From Alphaproteobacteria bacterium UBA1218 (lineage in GTDB: Bacteria; Pseudomonadota; Alphaproteobacteria; Rs-D84): a DNA stretch of 13,377 nucleotides. The stretch spans positions 1-13,377 of the forward strand of contig DBXG01000019.1 in the NCBI GenBank assembly GCA_002309215.1, read 5' to 3'. Of the stretch, positions 1-6,055 are shown piece after piece. Within the stretch, counting starts at the first letter, position 1. Every line of letters starts with the position of its first letter. The translations under genes and the position numbers were made by a program. The notes beneath the pieces are model-generated. The model did not search any database. It had not been told where the DNA came from and worked only from the letters and a program-made list of their open reading frames with translations.

Positions 1-262
1 TCTGCGTAATTGAATAGCCAATTATTTTATCATTTATCTCTGCTACTATAATTGAGTCCAGCATTTTTTTAATATTGGTTTGCTTGATATTTACTGTATT
101 GTTTTTAATTTTATTAGTAAGTTTGACATTGTTTTCTGATATTACCTCTGGACACATATAGTCGACATCGTTATGCAAAACGCATTCTAAATCAATTTTA
201 GCCAGAATATTTACATCATCTTTTGGATTTAATTTACGACAAATAAGCCCTGACATAACCAT
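1..262 (-). CDS. GNAT-like N-acetyltransferase, N-terminal part (cut by window edge)
   Basis: An open frame of 87 codons starts at ATG 262 and runs off the left edge with no stop. A Shine-Dalgarno-like GGAAG lies 6 nt upstream of that ATG; a second in-frame ATG at 256 is possible. The N-terminus (CRKLNPKDDVNILAKIDLEC) looks like the beta1-alpha1 start of GNAT acetyltransferases, and a later strand pair (IIVAEINDKIIGYSI) resembles the beta2-beta3 region, where the substrate side is usually formed. The acetyl-CoA binding motif A would lie beyond the window, so neither the substrate nor the fold is confirmed. It begins 11 nt after the stop of the LytM lipoprotein gene and is probably cotranscribed with it. 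If it is a GNAT, RimI-like ribosomal protein acetylation is one of many options. Confidence 0.55.
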   Translation of the reverse strand, partial: MVMSGLICRKLNPKDDVNILAKIDLECVLHNDVDYMCPEVISENNVKLTNKIKNNTVNIKQTNIKKMLDSIIVAEINDKIIGYSITQ

Positions 263-273
263 ATAAAACTTCC

Positions 274-1638
274 CTATTTTTTCATATATGCAACTGGGTC
301 ATACGCTTTGGTTCCTTTGCGTATTTCGAAATGTAATTGTGGTTTATCAACTTTGCCTGTCATACCTATTTTACCAATGCTTTGTCCCACTGAAACCGTA
401 TTGCCACGTCTAACAGCCATAGAATCCATATGTGCATACACCGTCATCCAACCATCACTATGTTGAATAATAACCAAATTGCCCATACCCTTGACTTCAT
501 TTCCTGCATACGCAACAACGCCGTTTTCTGCCGCCTTGACATCAGTCCCCTGGGTTGCAGATATATTTATACCATCATTAAACAAGCCATTATTCTTTGC
601 ACCATATCCAGACAAAATCTTACCACGTACAGGCCAAGAAAACTTTGCATTAGAACGAGCAGATATTTTTGGCAACTGCTTTGATGGATCTGACGAAATC
701 TTGGTTTTTTGTTGATTTTCTGAACTTATAGTTTTTGTATTCTCAACAGTTTTAGTCGTTGAATTTTTTGCAATTTCCGCCTGTTTAGGCTGCACTTTTT
801 GTATTTGTTTTATTTCACTAACTGAACGTGTCTGAACGGCATCCAATTTTGGCACTTTGATTTTTTGCCCCACAGATAAAGCAAATGGCGCAGATAATTT
901 ATTCATCACCGCCAAATCGTTCACTGGTATCTGATATTTACGCGAAATCGAATATAATGTATCACCTTTTGCAACTGTGATTTCTTGCAAGCCAACCTTG
1001 GTCGTATTATTTGGTTTTACCGATTCGGTTTGTTTAACAGTTTTTATTTCTGCTACTTTTTCTTCTGTGATAACATTTGGAACTTTTGTTTCTGGCTTGG
1101 TATGCAACTTTTGTCCTATTGACAATGTATACGGCGATTTCAAATTGTTTATTTTTGCAAATTCTTCAACACTTAAATTGTTTTTACGCGCCAAAGAATA
1201 CACAGTATCGCCTTTTGCCACAATAATTATATCATCCGATGTTGGCGTTTTTTTAGATTCAGACTGTTCTTCAACCCCAGAAAATCCGCCGTATACAGGA
1301 ACAACAATATAATCATCTTTGGCTTCTGATTGTTTATCTTGTGGAATTGGTGTCATATTTGGTTCTGATTCTGGAACCAAAACATAATCATCAACACTTG
1401 CATACATAACATAATCATCAACCTTTGATGAACCATACAAATCAGGCGATGCATAAACGCCATAATCAGTTACTGCAGAATTATATATTTCGGGTTGGGT
1501 TTCAGGATCTGCTAACAATGCAGGAAATCTATCTTCGATAAACATTCCAATACTGTCTGGAATAGAATATATCTTGGGTTGCAAATCGCAACCTGCCAAG
1601 ATAGACAAACACAAAAAAACGCGTTTCAGTTTAATCAT
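274..1638 (-). CDS. NlpD/DipM-like lipoprotein: two LysM domains and a degenerate LytM (M23) domain
   Basis: This 454-residue envelope protein has a lipoprotein signal peptide with lipobox LAGC (acylated Cys17). A low-complexity linker follows, carrying repeated DDY motifs (residues 74-110). LysM domain 1 spans about 138-182 and LysM domain 2 about 220-264; each has the KGDTxYS and GQK signatures and should bind peptidoglycan. A K/T/Q-rich spacer leads to a C-terminal M23/LytM domain (about 333-452). Catalytic LytM enzymes use HxxxD and HxH zinc ligands. Here the first motif reads N354...N358, and the HxH is Q434-L-H436. His393 and His403 remain. With most ligands lost, the protein is unlikely to hydrolyse peptidoglycan. 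Like NlpD, EnvC or DipM, it probably activates an amidase at the septum. The ATG at 1638 has no Shine-Dalgarno but sits 7 nt after an extended -10. NlpD, DipM and MepM are the closest named models. Confidence 0.88.
   Translation of the reverse strand: MIKLKRVFLCLSILAGCDLQPKIYSIPDSIGMFIEDRFPALLADPETQPEIYNSAVTDYGVYASPDLYGSSKVDDYVMYASVDDYVLVPESEPNMTPIPQDKQSEAKDDYIVVPVYGGFSGVEEQSESKKTPTSDDIIIVAKGDTVYSLARKNNLSVEEFAKINNLKSPYTLSIGQKLHTKPETKVPNVITEEKVAEIKTVKQTESVKPNNTTKVGLQEITVAKGDTLYSISRKYQIPVNDLAVMNKLSAPFALSVGQKIKVPKLDAVQTRSVSEIKQIQKVQPKQAEIAKNSTTKTVENTKTISSENQQKTKISSDPSKQLPKISARSNAKFSWPVRGKILSGYGAKNNGLFNDGINISATQGTDVKAAENGVVAYAGNEVKGMGNLVIIQHSDGWMTVYAHMDSMAVRRGNTVSVGQSIGKIGMTGKVDKPQLHFEIRKGTKAYDPVAYMKK
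1381..1422 (-). repeat. Short in-frame direct repeat encoding a 9-residue DDY unit
   Basis: A 15-nt perfect direct repeat (plus-strand AACATAATCATCAAC) occurs at 1381-1395 and 1408-1422, a period of 27 nt or nine codons. It encodes two adjacent VDDYV units in the linker of the LytM lipoprotein (residues 73-90). A diverged third copy encodes DDYIVVP around residues 108-114. The repeat sits in a low-complexity, surface-exposed stretch and probably arose by local duplication. Confidence 0.75.
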
Positions 1639-1645
1639 AAACTGA

Positions 1646-1654
1646 ATTATATCA
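1646..1654 (-). promoter_or_regulatory. Extended -10 promoter directly upstream of the LytM lipoprotein gene
   Basis: On the minus strand the sequence reads TGATATAAT, a TGn extended -10 joined to a perfect TATAAT (1651-1646). No convincing -35 is visible at 16-18 nt spacing, which extended -10 promoters often do not need. Only 7 nt (TCAGTTT) separate the hexamer from the ATG at 1638, so transcription should begin at or next to the start codon. There is no Shine-Dalgarno in this gap. Confidence 0.55.
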
Positions 1655-1677
1655 TAAAATCAGCATAAATAAAAATA

Positions 1678-2385
1678 TTAAGAATCTTTATTCATAAATA
1701 ATAAACTGATTTCAAACAACAACCACATTGGAACTGCCAACAAAATCTGGGACACAATATCTGGTGGCGTTAAAACAGCCGCCATAACAAAAATACAAAT
1801 AATTACATATTTACGACATTTAATCGCGGTCTGTTTTTGTAATATTCCAACCTTGTTCAGAACAACTAATACCAAAGGCAATTGAAAAGCCAAGCCAAAC
1901 ACCTTTAATAAATCTATTGCAAAGCTCAAATAACTTTTAACGGCAGGCAACAAGACTGTTGGTACATTTGTTGTTTTACTGATTTCCAGAAAGAATGTGA
2001 ATACAAATGGGAACAAAACATAAAATGCAAATGCAGCGCCACAAACGAACAATATTGGTGACAATAAAAATATTGGCAATAACAACTGCTTTTCATTTTT
2101 ATGTAGCCCAGGCGCAACATATGCCCATATATGCCACATTAACACAGGTATTGTTATAATCAACGCAACCAAGGTAGCCAAAGAAAAACGTATCATCAAA
2201 CCATCAGATAATCGTGTATAAATCAATGTCGCATCATTCCATATATTCATCAGCGGTTTTATCAGAAATAACTCTGTATACGGTGCAAGCAGCCAACCTA
2301 AACCAAAAGAAAAAACAAAAACTAATGCAGTCCATAATATTCTGCGCCGTAATTCAGCAAAATGTTGCATCAACGTCATTTTCAT
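1678..2385 (-). CDS. tatC: Sec-independent (Tat) translocase subunit TatC
   Basis: TatC is the six-helix membrane core of the twin-arginine translocon. With TatB it recognises twin-arginine signal peptides of folded proteins at the cytoplasmic membrane. The protein has 235 residues, close to the usual 240-260. The N-terminal cytosolic HFAELRRR motif (residues 8-15) matches the signal-binding HLxELRxR of the family. Hydrophobic segments fall near 17-36, 68-90, 103-128, 150-176, 192-208 and 212-231, and the conserved TPPD-SQ motif (206-213) lies before the last helix. The start codon overlaps the tatB stop by 4 nt, implying translational coupling. The serS gene that often follows tatC in alphaproteobacteria is absent; a LytM lipoprotein follows instead, 39 nt downstream. 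The identification is secure. Confidence 0.97.
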   Translation of the reverse strand: MKMTLMQHFAELRRRILWTALVFVFSFGLGWLLAPYTELFLIKPLMNIWNDATLIYTRLSDGLMIRFSLATLVALIITIPVLMWHIWAYVAPGLHKNEKQLLLPIFLLSPILFVCGAAFAFYVLFPFVFTFFLEISKTTNVPTVLLPAVKSYLSFAIDLLKVFGLAFQLPLVLVVLNKVGILQKQTAIKCRKYVIICIFVMAAVLTPPDIVSQILLAVPMWLLFEISLLFMNKDS

Positions 2386-2669
2386 TTTTTATGAATCTTT
2401 TTTGTTTTAACGTTTTTTTTCTTTTTCAGTGGCTTTACAGCAGAAAACATATCGTTTGTCGCATTTTCAATTAAATCATCTATGGGTTTTTCTAAATCTA
2501 TGCGTTGTTGAATTTGTTCAGAAACATCTGTTATTTTCCAAACTAAATCCCGAATCCACTTGAAAACACGTCCAAAGAAACGTGCTACATTTGGCCAGTC
2601 TTTCACAGGCACAACACAGATTGCGACTAAAATAATCACTAAAAATTCAGTCCAACTGATTCCAAACAT
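2382..2669 (-). CDS. tatB: Sec-independent (Tat) translocase subunit TatB
   Basis: TatB partners TatC in the substrate receptor complex. The 95-residue protein opens with MFGISWTEFLVII, the classic TatB start (MFDIGxxEL), with the conserved Glu8 at the beginning of a single membrane helix (about 7-22). A hinge Pro and a long amphipathic helix follow (about 25-60), then a Lys-rich tail. The glycine usually preceding the hinge Pro is missing (VVPVKDWP). The Glu8 and the MF start separate it from the TatA encoded at 10690-10860. It lies 11 nt downstream of lolA and overlaps tatC by 4 nt. The Shine-Dalgarno is weak (AAAG close to the ATG), so translation may depend on readthrough from lolA. Confidence 0.92.
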   Translation of the reverse strand: MFGISWTEFLVIILVAICVVPVKDWPNVARFFGRVFKWIRDLVWKITDVSEQIQQRIDLEKPIDDLIENATNDMFSAVKPLKKKKNVKTKKIHKK

Positions 2670-2680
2670 ATCTTTATATT

Positions 2681-3295
2681 TTAATCATAAAAATCATCAC
2701 CACCATTTGTGCTGACTGTTTTATGACGTGCTAACTGAAAATAATTTTTACCAAAATCTGATTTAGCTTTCAGATTACTGAATATAACATCAGTCTGATT
2801 TCCTGTTGCATCAACTACAGACCAAGAATGTAATTTAATCGGTGACTTATTAAACACAACAGACATATAACCCAAACCTTCCTGGTCCCGCAAATTCATC
2901 TTTAACGTAAATGTATTTTTATCGCTTGATGTTTCAGATACATTGATATCCGAATTTTGCAAATCAATTTTCTTGCGCACCAAAATCCCAGCCGGCGTAC
3001 TGGTCAATGGAACGGTGGTTATTTGATCCAACGATTTATCATAAAAGTACAAATCCTTACCGTCTGCAATCAGTTGAATTGGTGCATTTTTATAATCCAA
3101 CCTTACACGTCCAGGACGCAACATAGAAAACAAGCCCTGCTCTGCCTTGCCGTTTGCACTTTGTGTAAAATTACCTTGCAAGCCACCAATAGAATTCAAG
3201 TATTTTTCTGCATTTTGCACCAACTCCTTGTCCACAGCCGCATAGCCAGAAAAACAAATAAAAACACCAAACAATATTGCAAACACTTTTTTCAT
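2681..3295 (-). CDS. lolA: Outer-membrane lipoprotein carrier LolA
   Basis: LolA is the periplasmic chaperone that takes lipoproteins from LolCDE in the inner membrane and passes them to the outer membrane. The start chosen is ATG 3295, giving 204 residues. It yields a clean signal peptide (MKKVFAILFGVFICFSGYAA, cleavage after Ala20) and has an AAGGGG 7 nt upstream. A longer frame from 3316 would add seven residues (MRSRGCR) that spoil the signal and overlap the previous gene. The mature protein shows LolA features: an early GNFTQ strand, the FSMLRPGRVRLDYKN motif, LIADGKDLYFYD, and a C-terminal region ending in ATGNQTDVIFSNLK. It starts 1 nt after the nrnA-like stop. Lipoproteins encoded nearby, such as the LytM protein and the small one at 11697, are plausible cargo. 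No LolB is in the window. Confidence 0.93.
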   Translation of the reverse strand: MKKVFAILFGVFICFSGYAAVDKELVQNAEKYLNSIGGLQGNFTQSANGKAEQGLFSMLRPGRVRLDYKNAPIQLIADGKDLYFYDKSLDQITTVPLTSTPAGILVRKKIDLQNSDINVSETSSDKNTFTLKMNLRDQEGLGYMSVVFNKSPIKLHSWSVVDATGNQTDVIFSNLKAKSDFGKNYFQLARHKTVSTNGGDDFYD

Positions 3296-3296
3296 T

Positions 3297-4247
3297 CTAC
3301 ATCCCCTTGAACGCATTTATGACTTTCGTTTTAACAGTTTCAAAACTGTCATACACCACAGCACCAGCTGCACACATATGACCGCCACCCCCCAAAGATT
3401 CTGCTATTTGATTTATTGGGGTATGCCTACTGCGTATAGAAACCCCAATTTGGTTTTCTTTTTGTTCTTTCAACAAAACAACAAACTCCACACCATGAAT
3501 TTGCCCTAACAGTCCCAATACCAATTCACCACGACCATCGAGTCTTTTATAATCCGGCTGTCTTATTGCTGCAATTGCTAAACGCCCATGCATAAAAAAC
3601 TCTGCCTTGGCAACTGTTTCCGATTCAACCAACACAGTCTTTCTGCTTTTGTTATTCAACAAATTGACAAGATGCAGCATATCTGCGCCCTTATCAACCA
3701 ATTCTGCAGCATCTCTCAAAACCATACCACTGCGTACAAACTTGAAATTACCAGTATCTGTAATGATTCCTAAAGTGATAAGATCTATGACATCTTGGTC
3801 AATATCAAATTTTGCCGTCTTTGCAACATCATATATAACCTGTGTTGCTGCTGCCTTGTCAGTATCATCAAAGCACAAATCACCGACAACTTCTTCATTA
3901 AAATGATGATCGAATTCTATGACAAAATCTGCATCATTAACAAAACGTTCCGCCCCCCCCAAGTGCATACGTGTCCCATAATCAACCAATATATACAAAT
4001 CGTATTTTGCGTCTTCTGGTAAATGCATATGAAAACAAGCTTGATCTCGCAAAGGAACCCTGTCTAATTCTTTTGGTATATTACCATCATAAATAACCGT
4101 AGCCGTTTTATTGAAATTCAATTCTATGATTTTCATCAAAGCCAGCGCAGAACACAAAGAATCACCATCTGGATTTTTATGTCCAGATATAGCAATAGAT
4201 TTTGCGTTTTTAATCTTGTCTATCAAAAGTTTTATTTTCTCATTCAT
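3297..4247 (-). CDS. DHH-family phosphoesterase, NrnA-like (oligoribonuclease / pAp phosphatase type)
   Basis: The 316-residue protein has the DHH/DHHA1 architecture of NrnA, which degrades 2-5 nt RNA oligomers and pAp in the cytoplasm using Mn2+. Metal-binding motifs are visible: GHKNPDGDS (22-30), VDYG (88-91, the second Asp site), FDHH (112-115) and GIITDTGNF (160-168). The DHHA1 substrate-binding motif GGGGHMCAAG is at 286-295. The length suits NrnA (about 310-340) and excludes RecJ. NrnA is best known from Firmicutes, actinobacteria and Bacteroidetes, whereas alphaproteobacteria mostly use NrnC, so its presence here is a little unusual. It overlaps recJ by 4 nt (ATGA) and precedes lolA by 1 nt. 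Codons 97-98 form part of an eight-G run. Substrate preference cannot be read from the sequence. Confidence 0.88.
   Translation of the reverse strand: MNEKIKLLIDKIKNAKSIAISGHKNPDGDSLCSALALMKIIELNFNKTATVIYDGNIPKELDRVPLRDQACFHMHLPEDAKYDLYILVDYGTRMHLGGAERFVNDADFVIEFDHHFNEEVVGDLCFDDTDKAAATQVIYDVAKTAKFDIDQDVIDLITLGIITDTGNFKFVRSGMVLRDAAELVDKGADMLHLVNLLNNKSRKTVLVESETVAKAEFFMHGRLAIAAIRQPDYKRLDGRGELVLGLLGQIHGVEFVVLLKEQKENQIGVSIRSRHTPINQIAESLGGGGHMCAAGAVVYDSFETVKTKVINAFKGM
3303..3308 (-). promoter_or_regulatory. Shine-Dalgarno that fixes the lolA start
   Basis: AAGGGG on the minus strand, inside the last codons of the nrnA-like gene, lies 7 nt before ATG 3295. It supports the 204-residue LolA over the seven-residue-longer frame. 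Confidence 0.7.
3953..3960 (-). repeat. Eight-G homopolymer inside the nrnA-like gene
   Basis: Eight consecutive C on the plus strand (G on the coding strand) span codons 97-98 (Gly-Gly) and the first base pair of the next codon. It is the longest G/C run I noticed in this AT-rich window. A one-base slip would truncate the protein soon after the second metal-site motif. Confidence 0.85.
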
Positions 4248-5995
4248 ACTGTCATATCTTCCAAAGTAAACTGCGCACTTACACGACCGTTATATTCGTT
4301 TTCTTTCAGTTTGCCTAACATTACTATTTTAGTGTTTGTATTCGCTTCGTCCAGCAAAAAATCGCCCACAGGGGTCCCAACTAAATTAAACCCAACAAAA
4401 GCCAATTGGTTACCATTACTGGTCTTTACAACCCCACGCAAATGTGCCCCTTTGCCCATAACAGTAGCATATTTCAGAACAGCACCATGTAAAACCAATG
4501 TTGGTTCTGGGTTACATTGCCCAAATGGCGCCAAGTCAGACAATTTTTCAACCAATTGCATATTTGCACCACTGGCATCCAATTCTGCATCAACATACAC
4601 TTCTGGCACCGGACACACACCATTTAACTGCTTTTGTACAGCCTGCTCCAAGAAAGAACAAAAATCTTGTTCATTGTCAACATTCAATGTAAAACCTGCC
4701 GCTGCAGCATGACCACCACCTTCGGATAAAATGCCAGCAGCCAGCGCATCATGAATAATTTTACCCAAATCAACTTCTGGGATTGATCGACCAGACCCAT
4801 TTATAACCCCGTCACAACGCGTAGCAACACAAGTCGGTAAATTGTATTTATCTTTCAGGCGCCCCGCGATAATCCCCATAACACCGCCATGCCAATTATC
4901 ACCACAAACAAATAAACTGCACTTGCCGTCTTTACAGCAATAATCTGCTTTTTCAGCAGCATCAACCATTATTGCATTTTGGATATCAATTCTTTCCTGG
5001 TTCATTTTATGTAGTTTATTTGCCAAATCGTTTGCAATCAACGGATTATCTGTCAACAATAATTCCAAAGCTGGCCCAGCAGAATCTAAACGTCCTGCCG
5101 CATTCAATCGTGGTCCCAAAGCAAAACCAGCGGCATACACAGATGGATGTTTTATGCCCGCTAAATCCATCAATGTCTTTAACCCAAGATTTTGACGCAA
5201 GCCCATAACTTTCAAGCCAGTAGATACAAAAGCACGATTCAAACCAATCAACGGCATCGTATCACAAATTGTTCCCAAAGCGACCAAGTCCATATAATTT
5301 AATAGATTTATTTTAATCTCTTCATTAAAAAATTGCCTGTTTTTCAATTCACGATTTAACGCAACCAACGTTAAAAACGCAACCCCTACACCAGCCAAAA
5401 AACTTAATCCCGAAGTATCATCGCTACGCTTTGGATTTACCACAGCATCTGCGTTTGGCAAAACAACATCAGGCGAATGATGATCTGTGACAACAACTTT
5501 CAGCCCCAATTCTTTTGCACGCGCAACCTCTGCCACACCGCTGATACCGCAATCGACAGTAATCAACAAGTTTACACCACTTTCCGCAATTTTTTCTATG
5601 GCGTTTATATTCAACCCATACCCTTCGCCTTCGCGTGTTGGTAAATGCCAAGACACATCACAACCCAATGTTGTGAGATATTTAACAAAAATTGCAGTAG
5701 CAGTTATACCATCAACATCGTAATCGCCATATATTGCAATCTTATCCCCAACACAAATCGCATCAGATATAACAGACACAGCCCTGTCCATATCACGCAA
5801 CACAAACGGATCTGGCATATATTCTTTTATAGACGGATTTAGAAACCTTGCTATATCATCATCTTGTATAACACCACGAGATTGCAGAATGCTTTTAATC
5901 AGCGCCTGCGTATCATTTGAATCAACTTGCTTACAAATATCATCCGATATGGTCCACACTTTCCCCAGCATGGATTTTTCTACTATCTTTCTCAC
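4244..5995 (-). CDS. recJ: Single-stranded-DNA-specific 5'-3' exonuclease RecJ
   Basis: RecJ degrades single-stranded DNA 5' to 3' in recombination (RecFOR route), mismatch repair and base-excision repair. The 583-residue protein carries the DHH catalytic motifs: YGDYDVDG (89-96), TVDCGISG (146-153), VTDHHSPD (169-176), and the DHHA1 motif GGGHAAAAGF in the C-terminal third. The C-terminal OB-fold region is present, ending in SAQFTLEDM. The chosen start is GTG 5995, 25 nt downstream of a predicted transcription start, with a weak AGAG upstream. ATG 5971 (residue 9) is an alternative and no signal decides strongly between them. Its stop overlaps the nrnA-like start by 4 nt, so two DHH phosphoesterases are translated in tandem. 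The enzyme family is certain; only the start is open. Confidence 0.95.
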   Translation of the reverse strand: MRKIVEKSMLGKVWTISDDICKQVDSNDTQALIKSILQSRGVIQDDDIARFLNPSIKEYMPDPFVLRDMDRAVSVISDAICVGDKIAIYGDYDVDGITATAIFVKYLTTLGCDVSWHLPTREGEGYGLNINAIEKIAESGVNLLITVDCGISGVAEVARAKELGLKVVVTDHHSPDVVLPNADAVVNPKRSDDTSGLSFLAGVGVAFLTLVALNRELKNRQFFNEEIKINLLNYMDLVALGTICDTMPLIGLNRAFVSTGLKVMGLRQNLGLKTLMDLAGIKHPSVYAAGFALGPRLNAAGRLDSAGPALELLLTDNPLIANDLANKLHKMNQERIDIQNAIMVDAAEKADYCCKDGKCSLFVCGDNWHGGVMGIIAGRLKDKYNLPTCVATRCDGVINGSGRSIPEVDLGKIIHDALAAGILSEGGGHAAAAGFTLNVDNEQDFCSFLEQAVQKQLNGVCPVPEVYVDAELDASGANMQLVEKLSDLAPFGQCNPEPTLVLHGAVLKYATVMGKGAHLRGVVKTSNGNQLAFVGFNLVGTPVGDFLLDEANTNTKIVMLGKLKENEYNGRVSAQFTLEDMTV

Positions 5996-6026
5996 GCTTT
6001 ACTCTTTTTTTCTTATTATCGGTATT

Positions 6027-6055
6027 ATTATAACCTAAAAATATTAAAATAGCAA
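6027..6055 (-). promoter_or_regulatory. Predicted sigma70-type promoter for recJ, inside the ftsI end
   Basis: On the minus strand TTGCTA (6055-6050) and a perfect TATAAT (6032-6027) are separated by exactly 17 nt. The -35 overlaps the last ftsI codons. The predicted start is near 6020, giving a leader of about 25 nt to GTG 5995. This would let recJ and downstream genes be transcribed independently of ftsL-ftsI. Confidence 0.55.

Noticed and set aside
1300..1480. Repeated ATAATCATC pattern as a possible CRISPR or operator array
   Set aside because: The repeats are in frame, encode DDY units, lack unique spacers of constant length and sit inside a lipoprotein gene.
3296..3316. Longer LolA start adding MRSRGCR
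   Set aside because: It would overlap the nrnA-like gene and place charged residues and a Cys before a normal signal peptide; ATG 3295 has a well-spaced AAGGGG.
4179..4712. Plus-strand frame of 177 codons across nrnA-recJ
   Set aside because: It is antisense to conserved DHH-family motifs and shows no recognisable domain or ribosome-binding site.
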